From: Georgenia subflava
Lineage (GTDB): Bacteria > Actinomycetota > Actinomycetes > Actinomycetales > Actinomycetaceae
Length of the DNA stretch: 64,000 bases
Direction: 5' to 3'
Assembly (NCBI RefSeq): GCF_009193155.1
Contig: NZ_VUKD01000002.1
Coordinates: 1 to 64,000 of the forward strand
Shown here piece by piece: positions 41,837 through 50,021 of this stretch; within the stretch, counting starts at the first letter, position 1; each line of letters opens with the position of its first letter. The notes beneath the pieces are model-generated. The model was given only the letters and a program-made list of their open reading frames with translations. It was not told the DNA's origin and searched no databases. Position numbers and translations under genes: made by a program.

Positions 41837-42588
41837 CGCGCGTGCCACCCCCCGTCCAGGGTGTAGGAGGAGCCCGTGGCCATGGCGGCGTCGGGGCCGG
41901 TCAGCCAGCACACGAGCGAGGCCACCTCGTGCGGCTCCACCATGCGCTTGACCGACTGCTCGGTCAGCAGGACCTTCTCGAGCACCTCGTCCTCGGTGAT
42001 GCCGTGCACCCTGGCCTGGTCGGCGATCTGCTTCTCGACCAGGGCGGTGCGCACGTACGCGGGGTTGATGCAGTTGCTCGTCACGCCCCTCGCGGCACCC
42101 TCCAGCGCCGTGACCTTGCTCAGCCCCTCGAGGGCGTGCTTCGCGGTGACGTAGGCGGACTTGAACGGCGACGCGACCAGGCCGTGCACCGAGGAGATGT
42201 TGACGACCCGGCCCCAGCCGCGCGCGTACATGTGCGGCAGCGCGGCGCGCACCAGCAGGAACGGTGCCTCGACCATGATCCGCTGGATGCGGCGGAAGTC
42301 CTCCGGGGCGAACTCCTCGATGGGGCTGACCACCTGGATCCCGGCGTTGTTGACGAGGATGTCCGCCTCGAGGCTCAGCTCGTCCAGCGCCCGGGTGTCG
42401 TCCAGGTCCACCGCCCAGACCTCGCCGGCCACCTCCTTGGCGACGACGGCGGCCGCCGCCTCGTCCCGGTCGGCGACGACGACGTAGGCGCCCCGGCCGG
42501 CGAGGGCCCGGGCGCAGGCGGCGCCGATCCCGGCACCGCCGCCGGTGACCACCGCCCGTCGGCCGTCGAGGGGTCGGTCTTCGCTCAT
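41833..42588 (-). CDS. bdhA: 3-hydroxybutyrate dehydrogenase (SDR)
   Basis: A 251-residue short-chain dehydrogenase. NAD-binding VTGGGAGIGAACARAL, NNAGIQ, the catalytic Ser in NISSVHGLVAS and Tyr/Lys in YVTAKHAL are present. The order NISSVHGLVASPFKSAYVTA is typical of D-3-hydroxybutyrate dehydrogenase, which makes acetoacetate with NAD. Neighbouring CoA-transferase and thiolase genes would carry on to acetyl-CoA, which strengthens the assignment. Overlaps tetR and the hydrolase by four bases each. Confidence 0.88.
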   Translation of the reverse strand: MSEDRPLDGRRAVVTGGGAGIGAACARALAGRGAYVVVADRDEAAAAVVAKEVAGEVWAVDLDDTRALDELSLEADILVNNAGIQVVSPIEEFAPEDFRRIQRIMVEAPFLLVRAALPHMYARGWGRVVNISSVHGLVASPFKSAYVTAKHALEGLSKVTALEGAARGVTSNCINPAYVRTALVEKQIADQARVHGITEDEVLEKVLLTEQSVKRMVEPHEVASLVCWLTGPDAAMATGSSYTLDGGWHAR

Positions 42589-43220
42589 GGTGCTCCTTCG
42601 GGGGAGAGGGCGCGCTCGACGAGGCGCATGACGTGGTCGAAGATCTCCGCCGGCAGGCCGTCGGGGGCGGCGCCGTCGGTGCCGGCGCCCGCACCGTCGC
42701 GGCCCCAGAGCACCCAGCGCATGCCGACCATCTCGCCGATGCCCATCAGGGCCCAGGCGGCGACCTCGGTGTCGACGTCGGGGGCGACCTGGCCGTTGTC
42801 CTGGGCCCCGGTCAGGCCGGCGACGTACCCGCGGGCGATCGTCTCGTAGTGCATGTGCAGCACCTCGGGCGCGACGAACTCGGCCTGGCGCATGATGCGG
42901 TAGAGCGCGGGGTTCTCGGCGGTGAACCGGAAGAAGGCGCGGAAGCCGGCCCGTTCGGCGTCGAGCCGCTCGGTCTCGGCGCTGGAGGCCTCGAACATGG
43001 CGCGGCGCACCCGCGAGTTCAGGTCCCGCACGACCTCCTCGAAGATCTCCTGCTTCGAGGAGAAGTAGAGGTAGAACGTGCCCTGGCCCACCTCGGCGGC
43101 CTCCGTGATCTTCACGATCGAGGCGTCGTGGTAGCCGCGCTCGGCGAAGACCTCGGTGGCGACGGCGAGAATCCTGGCCCGCGTGCGCGTCCCGCGCTCG
43201 GTCCTGGGCTGGGTGCTCAT
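42585..43220 (-). CDS. TetR-family regulator of the ketone-body cluster
   Basis: A 211-residue repressor. The helix-turn-helix is at about 12-57 (RTRARILAVATEVFAERGYH, then ITEAAEVGQGTFYLYFSSKQ); the rest is a ligand-binding helical domain with AENPALYRIMRQAEFVAP, common in regulators of acyl-CoA metabolism. It is encoded in the middle of the operon with four-base overlaps on both sides, so it would be autoregulated. A palindrome at 49671-49689, just after the operon promoter, is a candidate binding site. Confidence 0.9.
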   Translation of the reverse strand: MSTQPRTERGTRTRARILAVATEVFAERGYHDASIVKITEAAEVGQGTFYLYFSSKQEIFEEVVRDLNSRVRRAMFEASSAETERLDAERAGFRAFFRFTAENPALYRIMRQAEFVAPEVLHMHYETIARGYVAGLTGAQDNGQVAPDVDTEVAAWALMGIGEMVGMRWVLWGRDGAGAGTDGAAPDGLPAEIFDHVMRLVERALSPEGAP

Positions 43221-44779
43221 GACGACGCCTCCGTCCGCCCGGTGCGCAGCGCGCTGCGCCGGACCTTGTGCAGCGCGGTCCGCGGCAGGTGCTCGACGAA
43301 GCTCACCGACCGCGGCGCCTTGAACGTCGCCAGGTGCGCGCGGCAGTGCTCGACCAGCTCGTCGGCGCTGACCGTGGCGTCCGGCGCGCGGACGACGAAC
43401 GCGTGGCCGACCTCGCCCCAGCGCTGGTCCGGCACGCCGACGACGGCGACGTCGACGACGTCCGGGTGCTTGGCCAGGGCGGCCTCGACCTCCGCGGGCG
43501 AGATGTTCTCCCCGCCGCTGATGTACATGTCGGTGAGGCGGTCCACGATCCGGTAGAAGCCGTCGGCGTCTCGCTCGGCGAGGTCGCCGGTGTGCAGCCA
43601 GCCGCCCTGGAGGGCGGTCGCGGTCGCCTCCGGGTCGCGGAAGTAGCCGGCGAACACGGCCGGCCCGCGCACCACCAGCTCGCCGCGGGCCGCGCCGTGC
43701 AGCAGCGCGCCGGAGGACGGGTCGGTCAGGGCCACCTCGACGTGCGGGTAGGGCTTGCCGACCGACCCGACGTGGTCGACAGCCTCCGCCGACGGCAGGG
43801 CCAGGACGTTCGGGGACGCCTCGGTGAGCCCGTACCCCTGGATGATGCGCACGCCGCGCTCGTTCCAGGTGTGCAGCAGCGGCTCGGGCATCGGCGCCCC
43901 GCCGACGACGGCGTGGGTCAGGCCGGCGAGGTCCGCCGCCGCGAACCCGGGGTGCTCGGCGAGGCGCTGGTAGGTGGTCGGCACGCCCATCATGGTGGTC
44001 ACCCGCCGCCGGTCGAGCAGGTGGAGCACCGACCCGGCATCGAAGTCCGGCTCGAGGATCACCGTCGCGCCGGTCCACCACGCCAGCAGCGGCTGGATGT
44101 TCCAGCCGCCGACGTGGAACTGGGGCAGGACGGAGAGCACCACGTCCTGGTTGGTCATGCCGGTCGCGAGGGAGAGCGAGAGGTTGGTCCAGAAGCAGTT
44201 CTCGTGCGAGAGCAGCACGCCGCGCGGTGCCCGGGCCGTGCCGGAGGTGTAGATCAGCAGCAGCGGGTCGTCGTCGGCGACGCTGCGCGGGGCCGACGCC
44301 GGCACGCCGTCGGGCCGGGACGGGCCGGGGACGTGCTGCTCGACGCCGTCGGGCCCGAGGAGCTCCACGGGCGGCGGGACGTCGAGCTGGGCCAGGGCCG
44401 CGCGGGCGTCGGCGGCGAGGCCGGCCTGGACGGCAACGAGCGCCGGCCGGGCGTGGCGCAGCTGGTAGGCCAGCTCCTCGGTCGCCAGCCGCCAGGACAT
44501 CGGGACCAGCACGAGCCCGGCCTTGGCGCACGCGAAGAACAGGACCACGTGGTCGGTGCTGTTGTGCGTCAGCGTCGCGATCCGGTCGCCCGGGGCGTAC
44601 CCGGCGCGCAGCAGCCGCTCGGCCAGCCCGGTGGCCCGCGCGTCGAGCTCGGCGTAGGTGGTGGTGGCGCCGCGGTGGTCGACGGCCACCTTGTCGGGGG
44701 CCAGGCGGGCCCGGTCGCGGGTCCACCGGCCGAGGGTGTGCCAGCCGGGCTCGCCGGGCGGGACGGGCAGGGCACTCAC
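43217..44779 (-). CDS. AMP-forming acyl-CoA synthetase
   Basis: A 520-residue adenylate-forming ligase. The P-loop-like motif is LIYTSGTARAPRGV (the usual T/S-G-T-T-G-x-P-K is altered to GTARAPR), then GYGLTEASPN, and LHTGDLAERDADGFYRIVDR with the catalytic Lys in PRTALHKVRR. It should activate a carboxylic acid taken up by the transporter. The substrate could be 3-hydroxybutyrate, acetoacetate or another short acid. GTG start overlapping the livM stop; stop overlaps tetR. Confidence 0.9.
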   Translation of the reverse strand: MSALPVPPGEPGWHTLGRWTRDRARLAPDKVAVDHRGATTTYAELDARATGLAERLLRAGYAPGDRIATLTHNSTDHVVLFFACAKAGLVLVPMSWRLATEELAYQLRHARPALVAVQAGLAADARAALAQLDVPPPVELLGPDGVEQHVPGPSRPDGVPASAPRSVADDDPLLLIYTSGTARAPRGVLLSHENCFWTNLSLSLATGMTNQDVVLSVLPQFHVGGWNIQPLLAWWTGATVILEPDFDAGSVLHLLDRRRVTTMMGVPTTYQRLAEHPGFAAADLAGLTHAVVGGAPMPEPLLHTWNERGVRIIQGYGLTEASPNVLALPSAEAVDHVGSVGKPYPHVEVALTDPSSGALLHGAARGELVVRGPAVFAGYFRDPEATATALQGGWLHTGDLAERDADGFYRIVDRLTDMYISGGENISPAEVEAALAKHPDVVDVAVVGVPDQRWGEVGHAFVVRAPDATVSADELVEHCRAHLATFKAPRSVSFVEHLPRTALHKVRRSALRTGRTEASS

Positions 44780-45954
44780 GCCAGCTCCTCCAGGCGACGG
44801 CGCTCGGCGGACTCCTCGGCCGTCTCCGCGTGCGAGCCGGCGGACCGGGCGGTCGCCGGGCGCCGGCGACGCAGCCGGTGCGCACCGCCGGCGATGCCGC
44901 CGGGCATGAACAGCACCACGAGGATGAACAGCACCCCGACGATGAAGGCCGGCTCGCTCAGCGGCACGTGCAGCAGGGTGGGGAGGGAGTCCACGAGCTC
45001 CGAGGACGCGAGGACGCCCAGACGCTGGTCGAGCAGGGTGTAGACGATCGCGCCGACCACCGCGCCCCACCGGGACCCGACGCCGCCGAGGACGACCATG
45101 ATGAGCACCTGGATGGTGAAGTCCGCGGAGGTGATGGTCGGCACCGCCTGGGACTGCAGCAGCAGGTAGACCATGCCGATCAGCGCGGCGAGGCCGCCGG
45201 CGATGACGAACGTGAGCAGCCGGATGAGGTACGGCGGCTGCCCGATGACGCGCACGCGCATCTCGTTCTCGCGGGTCGCCTCGACGACGTGCCCGGCGCG
45301 GGAGCGCTGCGTCCACGTGACGACGACGTAGACGAGCACCAACGCTGCCAGCGCCACCCAGAACATGTTCCGGGTGTTGACGACACCGATGAGGGCGTCG
45401 GGCACGAGGGTGGTGGTCAGGCCGACGCCCTCCTCGCCACCGGTCGCGCCGCCGGGGTCGCGTCGGACCATGACGTTGCCGGCCTGGGCGAAGGCGAGGG
45501 TCACCATGGCGAAGGAGACGCCGGAGACCCGCAGGGAGACGGCCCCGACCAGCGTGGACAGGACGATCGCCGCGACGAGGGAGATCGCGGCGGCGACCAG
45601 CAGCGGCAGCCCGGTGCGCTCGAGCAGGATGGCCAGTCCGTACGCCCCGGCGGCGAAGTACAGGGCGTGGCCGAAGCTGAGCATGCCCGCCACGCCGTAG
45701 AGCAGGTGGTAGCTCAGCGCGAGAGCGGCGAAGATCATGCACAGCGCCATCAGGTGCAGGCTGCCCGGCGTGTAGGTCGGTCCCGGGAGGATGCCCGGCA
45801 GCGGGATGTTCAGCAGCGGCAGGCACGCGGCGACGACGACGGCGACGACGCCGACGAGCCAGCCGGGTACGGCCCGCCGCCGCGGGGCGGAACGGGGCGC
45901 GGGCGCCGGCGCGGCGGTCTCGACGGGGGTCTGGGTGGAGGTGGGGGTGCTCAT
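44776..45954 (-). CDS. livM: Branched-chain-type ABC transporter permease LivM
   Basis: A 392-residue permease with about ten membrane helices, LivM type. After a Pro/Ala-rich cytoplasmic start (about 1-28), it shows LHLMALCMIFAALALSYHLL, YGVAGMLSFGHALYFAAGAY and the ATPase-docking region RENEMRVRVIGQPPYLIRLL. An acidic, disordered C-terminal tail (AETAEESAERRRLEELA) is unusual. With LivH it forms the channel. Start overlaps livH's stop and its stop overlaps the ligase start, both by four bases. Confidence 0.92.
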   Translation of the reverse strand: MSTPTSTQTPVETAAPAPAPRSAPRRRAVPGWLVGVVAVVVAACLPLLNIPLPGILPGPTYTPGSLHLMALCMIFAALALSYHLLYGVAGMLSFGHALYFAAGAYGLAILLERTGLPLLVAAAISLVAAIVLSTLVGAVSLRVSGVSFAMVTLAFAQAGNVMVRRDPGGATGGEEGVGLTTTLVPDALIGVVNTRNMFWVALAALVLVYVVVTWTQRSRAGHVVEATRENEMRVRVIGQPPYLIRLLTFVIAGGLAALIGMVYLLLQSQAVPTITSADFTIQVLIMVVLGGVGSRWGAVVGAIVYTLLDQRLGVLASSELVDSLPTLLHVPLSEPAFIVGVLFILVVLFMPGGIAGGAHRLRRRRPATARSAGSHAETAEESAERRRLEELA

Positions 45955-46829
45955 GCTGCTTTCGCTCCCATCAGTCCGGTCGGTCGCAGGAGCAGGACGA
46001 CGGCGAGGGCGAGGACGGCGATGAGGTCGCCGTAGCCCCACAGGTAGTAGTTGGCGAGCTGCTGCGGGATCGCCACGAGCATCGCCGCGACGGCCGCGCC
46101 GCCGATCGAGCCCAGGCCGCCGATGACGGTGACGATGAAGGCGAAGATCAGCAGGGTCTGGCCGAGGTGTGCGGAGACGTAGTTGTAGTACTGCGAGGCC
46201 AGTACGCCGCCGAGCCCGGCGGCGGCGCCGCCGATGGAGAAGACCAGGGTGAAGGACCTGCGCACGTCGATGCCCAGCGCGGTGACCATCGACCGGTTCT
46301 CGACGCCGGCCCGGATGATCAGGCCGTACCGGGTGTGCCTGAGGAAGAGGACCAGGCCGCCGAGGAGGGCGGCGGCGACCGCGATGGCGAGGAAGTTGCT
46401 GTTGGGGATGCGCGCCCCGAGGATCTCGGTGGTCCCGGCCATCCACGCCGGGCCGGAGATGATGATGGCGTCCGTGCCCCAGAATCCCTCGAAGAGCGCG
46501 ATGCCGACGAGGCCGAGCCCGACCGTGACCAGCACCTGCTCGATGTGCCGGTTGTACAGCGGCCGGATGAGCAGGAGCTCGGTCAGGGCGGCGACGAGGG
46601 CACCGGCGAGGGCGCCGACGAGCATGGCGGCGAGGAACCCGGTCCAGGTGCTCGGGCCGAGCCGAAGGGCGACCTCCCAGCCGACGAAGGCGCCGAGCGA
46701 GAGGAAGACGCCGTGGGCGAAGTTCAGCACGCCCATGAGGCCGTAGATGAGCGACAGGCCGGAGGCGACGAGGAAGTACAGCGCCCCCAGCCCCAGGCCG
46801 GTGACGAGCAGCAGGAAGACGGTGCTCAC
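45951..46829 (-). CDS. livH: Branched-chain-type ABC transporter permease LivH
   Basis: A 292-residue permease with about eight membrane helices. Typical LivH features are ASGLSLIYGLMGVLNFAHGV near residue 23 and the docking loop with GVENRSMVTALGIDVRRSFT. GTG start. The pair LivH/LivM normally imports amino acids, but relatives carry amides, urea, aromatic and short-chain acids; the neighbouring catabolic genes suggest an organic acid here. Four-base overlaps on both sides. Confidence 0.93.
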   Translation of the reverse strand: MSTVFLLLVTGLGLGALYFLVASGLSLIYGLMGVLNFAHGVFLSLGAFVGWEVALRLGPSTWTGFLAAMLVGALAGALVAALTELLLIRPLYNRHIEQVLVTVGLGLVGIALFEGFWGTDAIIISGPAWMAGTTEILGARIPNSNFLAIAVAAALLGGLVLFLRHTRYGLIIRAGVENRSMVTALGIDVRRSFTLVFSIGGAAAGLGGVLASQYYNYVSAHLGQTLLIFAFIVTVIGGLGSIGGAAVAAMLVAIPQQLANYYLWGYGDLIAVLALAVVLLLRPTGLMGAKAA

Positions 46830-47554
46830 TGGGTTCCCCCCGGTGCGGTGGTGGCGGTGTCGGCGTGCACGCCGAGGAGGCGGTGGACGGCTTCGTCGTC
46901 GTCGAGCAGGGTGCGGGCGTCACCGGTGTGCACGACAGTGCCGGCGTCGATGACGACGACGTCCCCGGCGAGCCGTTCGATCACGGGCAGGTTCTGCTCC
47001 ACGAGCAGGATCGGCACCGTGCGCGCCGCCTCCTCGAGCGCCTCGGCGACCTCGGTGACGATCTTCGGCGCCAGCCCCTTGGTGGGCTCGTCCACGAGCA
47101 GCAGCCGGTTGGTGTTGAGCAGGGCACGGGCCAGCGACAGCATCTGCTGCTGACCGCCCGAGAGCGTGCCGGCCTTCTGCCCCGAGCGGCGGACGAGGTC
47201 GGGGAAGAGCTGGTCGACGAGCTCGCGACGCGGCGTGGCGTCACGGGCGGCCAGCCGGAGGTTCTCCGCCACGGTGAGGCCGGCGAAGACCTCGCGGTCC
47301 TCCGGGACGTAGCCGATGCCGCGGCGGACGATCTTGTGGGTGTCCTCGCGGTCGATGCGCTCGCCGGCGAACTCGACGCGGCCGGACCGGCCGATCAGAC
47401 CCATGATCGCCTTCATCGTGGAGGTCTTGCCCACGCCGTTGCGGCCGAGGACGGCGGTGACGCCGGTCGCCGGGACGGAGAAGGTGACGTCCTCGACGAC
47501 GAGCTGGCCGTCGATGGTGGCGGAGAGGTGCTCGACCTCCAGGATGGCGCTCAT
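46826..47554 (-). CDS. livF: ABC transporter ATP-binding protein LivF
   Basis: A 242-residue ATPase. Walker A is GRNGVGKT near 36-43, the Q-loop region GYVPEDREVFAGLTV is typical of LivF, the signature is LSGGQQQML, and Walker B LLLVDEP precedes TKGLAPKI. The H-loop residue is replaced by Gln in LLVEQNL, as is normal for LivF proteins. With LivG it powers the importer. Overlaps livG and livH by four bases each. Confidence 0.94.
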   Translation of the reverse strand: MSAILEVEHLSATIDGQLVVEDVTFSVPATGVTAVLGRNGVGKTSTMKAIMGLIGRSGRVEFAGERIDREDTHKIVRRGIGYVPEDREVFAGLTVAENLRLAARDATPRRELVDQLFPDLVRRSGQKAGTLSGGQQQMLSLARALLNTNRLLLVDEPTKGLAPKIVTEVAEALEEAARTVPILLVEQNLPVIERLAGDVVVIDAGTVVHTGDARTLLDDDEAVHRLLGVHADTATTAPGGTQ

Positions 47555-48312
47555 GCGGCGGCTCCCAGGTAGGCGCTCTGCACGAGCGGGTCGGCCATGA
47601 TCTTCTGCGGCTCGTCCAGGGCCAGGATCGTGCCCTGGTGCAGGACGGCGACGCGGTCGACCAGGTCCATGACGACGTCGATGTGGTGCTCGACCATGAG
47701 CACGGTGCAGCCGTGGTTGCGGTGCATGCCGCGGATGACCTCGGACAGGCCCGGCACGTCGGCGCGGGCGACGCCGGCCATCGGCTCGTCGAGGAGGATC
47801 ACGGACGGGTCCATCGCCAGGAGGACCGCGATCTCGAGCTTGCGCTTGTCGCCGTGGCTGAGCCCGCCGGCGGTGGCGTCGGCCAGGGGGACGAGCCCGA
47901 CCTCGTCGAGGTGCGCCAGGGCGATGCGGGTGGCGTCGTCGCTCCGGCGCGGGAAGCGCAGCACGGAGAGGTTGCCGCCCAGGCGGCGTTGCGCGGACAG
48001 TCGCACGTTCTCGAGCACGCTCAGGCCCGGGAAGAGGTTGGAGGTCTGGAAGGTGCGGCCGAGGCCGGCACGGGCGCGTCGGTGGATCGGCTCGTGCGTG
48101 ATGTCCTTGCCGTCGAGGAGGATGCGGCCGGCGGTGGGGGCGTGGATCCCGGAGACCATGTTGAACAGGGTCGTCTTGCCGGCCCCGTTGGGACCGATGA
48201 CGCCGATGATCTCGCCGGCCGGGACCTCCAGGTCGACGTCGGTGAGGATCTTCGCGCCGCCGACGGCGAAGCTGAGCTTCTCGACGGTCAGCGCGGCAGA
48301 GCTGGGAGACAT
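47551..48312 (-). CDS. livG: ABC transporter ATP-binding protein LivG
   Basis: A 253-residue ATPase. Walker A GPNGAGKT, the LivG-type RTFQTSNLFPGLSVLENVRL, a modified signature LSHGDKRKLEIA, Walker B VILLDEP with MAGV, and VMVEHHIDVVM as the His switch. Five-residue departures from the consensus LSxGxQ are common in LivG. It lies 95 bases after the binding-protein gene, the only real gap in the cluster, and overlaps livF by four bases. Confidence 0.94.
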   Translation of the reverse strand: MSPSSAALTVEKLSFAVGGAKILTDVDLEVPAGEIIGVIGPNGAGKTTLFNMVSGIHAPTAGRILLDGKDITHEPIHRRARAGLGRTFQTSNLFPGLSVLENVRLSAQRRLGGNLSVLRFPRRSDDATRIALAHLDEVGLVPLADATAGGLSHGDKRKLEIAVLLAMDPSVILLDEPMAGVARADVPGLSEVIRGMHRNHGCTVLMVEHHIDVVMDLVDRVAVLHQGTILALDEPQKIMADPLVQSAYLGAAA

Positions 48313-48407
48313 GGTGGCCTTCCGGTGGGGCGTGCGACAGGCCCCGGCCCGGGCGGACCCGGTGGGCGCCCGGGCCAGGGCCTGTCGCGGTGGTCGAGCG
48401 GACGGGG

Positions 48408-49649
48408 TCAGCCGGCCTCGGGCGGGGCGACGTCCTCGCCGGCGACCTCGCCGACGAGCTCGGGCACCCAGCCGCCGGAGCCGTCGGAGACGAGCTTGGC
48501 CTGGTACATCGGCTGGATGAGCGCGTGGTCGGACTCGCGGATGGTGTAGCTGCCCTTGGGGCCGTCGAAGGACCAGCCCTCGAGCGCGGCGATCATCGCG
48601 TCGACGTCGTCGGCGCCGCCGGCCTCCTCGATCGCGTGCACGATCATCTGGGCGGCGGTGAAGCCGTCCGGGGTGAAGAGGTCCGGCGTGCCGCCGTTGG
48701 CCTCGACGTGCTCGATCATCGCGGCGTTGATCTCGTTGTCCGCGGCGCCCGGGAAGTAGTGGTTGAGGAAGTCGATCTTGTCCGACGCCGCGCCGTAGGC
48801 GTTGTACGTCGAGGTGTCGCCGAGGCCGGTGACGACCGTGATGTCGTCCAGGACGCCCTGCTGGTCGAGCGCCTGCCACATGGCGCCGGAGGTGGCGCCG
48901 GCCCAGGCCACGAAGACCATCTCGGGTGCGGCGTCGAGGACCTGCGCGGCGAAGGGGGTGAACTCGGTGACGTCCTCGGGGACCATGACGGACGTGACCT
49001 CGGCGCCGGCCGCGCCGAGCAGGCCGTCGACGGCGGCGAGGTTGCCCTGGCCGAAGGCGTTGTCCTGCGCGAAGACGAGGACCTGCTGGCCCTCGACGTC
49101 GATGAACGAGCCGGCGGTGGCGACGTCCTGCATCGACTGGCGCCCGGAGCGGAACGTGTAGTCGTTGATGCCGGTCACGGCGTCGGCGGCCGCCGGGCCG
49201 GAGACGTAGAGGACCTTGTTCTGCTCGGCCTGCTCGGCCAGCGAGAGCGCGATGCCCGAGGACGCCGTGCCGGTGAGGATGGTGTAGCCCTGGCCGATGA
49301 CGTCGCGGGCCTGGGCGACGGCGCGGTCGGTGTCGCCGCCGTCGTCGATGAACTCGACGACGATCTCGCTGCCGTTGACCTCGCCGGTGCCGTCGGTGGC
49401 GTGGTCGAGGCCGGCCTCGAAGCCGTCGATGAAGGTCTCGCCGTAGGCCGCGAGCGGCCCGGTGGTGGAGGTGATGAGGGCGACGTCGATCGGGTCGCCC
49501 GCCGGCTCCTCCGCCCCCTCGGTGGTCGAGCCCTCGCTGGACTCGGACGTGGTGTCCTCCCCGCCGCCCGTCGAGGGAGCGCACGCGGCGACGGCCATCA
49601 TGGTCGCGACGCCGAAGGTCAGGGCGAGGGACTTCTTCGTGACTCGCAT
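48408..49649 (-). CDS. ABC transporter substrate-binding lipoprotein (Liv type)
   Basis: A 413-residue periplasmic-type binding protein. The signal sequence is MRVTKKSLALTFGVATMMAV with lipobox AVAACA, then a Ser/Thr/Glu/Gly-rich linker of about 30 residues. The mature domain is a type I fold (DVALITSTTGPLAAYGETFI, then GFEAGLDHAT) like LivJ/AmiC-type proteins. It defines what the transporter imports; I infer a short hydroxy- or keto-acid from the genes behind it. The ATG at 49649 has gaaagg upstream. First gene of the cluster, directly behind a good promoter. Confidence 0.93.
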   Translation of the reverse strand: MRVTKKSLALTFGVATMMAVAACAPSTGGGEDTTSESSEGSTTEGAEEPAGDPIDVALITSTTGPLAAYGETFIDGFEAGLDHATDGTGEVNGSEIVVEFIDDGGDTDRAVAQARDVIGQGYTILTGTASSGIALSLAEQAEQNKVLYVSGPAAADAVTGINDYTFRSGRQSMQDVATAGSFIDVEGQQVLVFAQDNAFGQGNLAAVDGLLGAAGAEVTSVMVPEDVTEFTPFAAQVLDAAPEMVFVAWAGATSGAMWQALDQQGVLDDITVVTGLGDTSTYNAYGAASDKIDFLNHYFPGAADNEINAAMIEHVEANGGTPDLFTPDGFTAAQMIVHAIEEAGGADDVDAMIAALEGWSFDGPKGSYTIRESDHALIQPMYQAKLVSDGSGGWVPELVGEVAGEDVAPPEAG

Positions 49650-49670
49650 GAGACCGCCTTTCTTGGTTGA

Positions 49671-49689
49671 ACCTCTCAACCTGAGAGGT
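49671..49689. promoter_or_regulatory. Palindromic operator before the ketone-body cluster
   Basis: ACCTCTCA (49671-49678) and TGAGAGGT (49682-49689) form a perfect inverted repeat with a three-base spacer. On the minus strand it lies between the promoter -10 box and the first gene, where a bound repressor would stop transcription. The TetR protein encoded in the operon is the obvious candidate. Confidence 0.75.
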
Positions 49690-49704
49690 GATTCAGGTAG
49701 TGGA

Positions 49705-49733
49705 ATCATGTGGCGCACGCCACGCCCTGTCAA
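49705..49733 (-). promoter_or_regulatory. Sigma-70-type promoter of the ketone-body cluster
   Basis: On the minus strand, TTGACA (49733-49728) is a perfect -35 box, followed by 17 bases and CATGAT (49710-49705), one base from TATGAT. This is the best promoter match I see in the window. Confidence 0.75.
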
Positions 49734-50021
49734 GCGGTTCCCCCCGGTTGTGGTCGCCTGGGAGGGCCAGAGGGTCCCCGCCGTGCGGCGTGGCTGGGTG
49801 CGTCGGGGTGGCCAGAAGTCCCGACAGACGCGGGCATGCCTGGGCGCCTCGGGACGGCAAGGCGTCTCGCCACACGCGGACGGGCCAGGGTGCCTCGGAG
49901 CGGCCAGGCGCACCGCCACGTGCCGGGCACTCCTGGGAGCGTCGACACGATCAGAAGTCCGGCGTGCGCACGTGGGTGTTGCTCGGTGTGCGCCCGGGGC
50001 GGCGCGCCGGCCGGCGCCGTT

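Larger units (their letters stand above)
49650..50021. other. Spacer between eamA-type gene and the binding-protein gene
   Basis: A 372-base spacer. Its left end holds the promoter and operator listed separately. The remainder, about 49740-50000, is GC-rich with weak repetition: a unit like tgggcgcctcgggacggcaa at 49841 recurs in diverged form at 49887. I see no gene in it. Confidence 0.55.

Noticed and set aside
49740-50000. Candidate small gene in the spacer beside the EamA gene
   Set aside because: Open frames exist on both strands, but none has a ribosome binding site or a protein-like composition.
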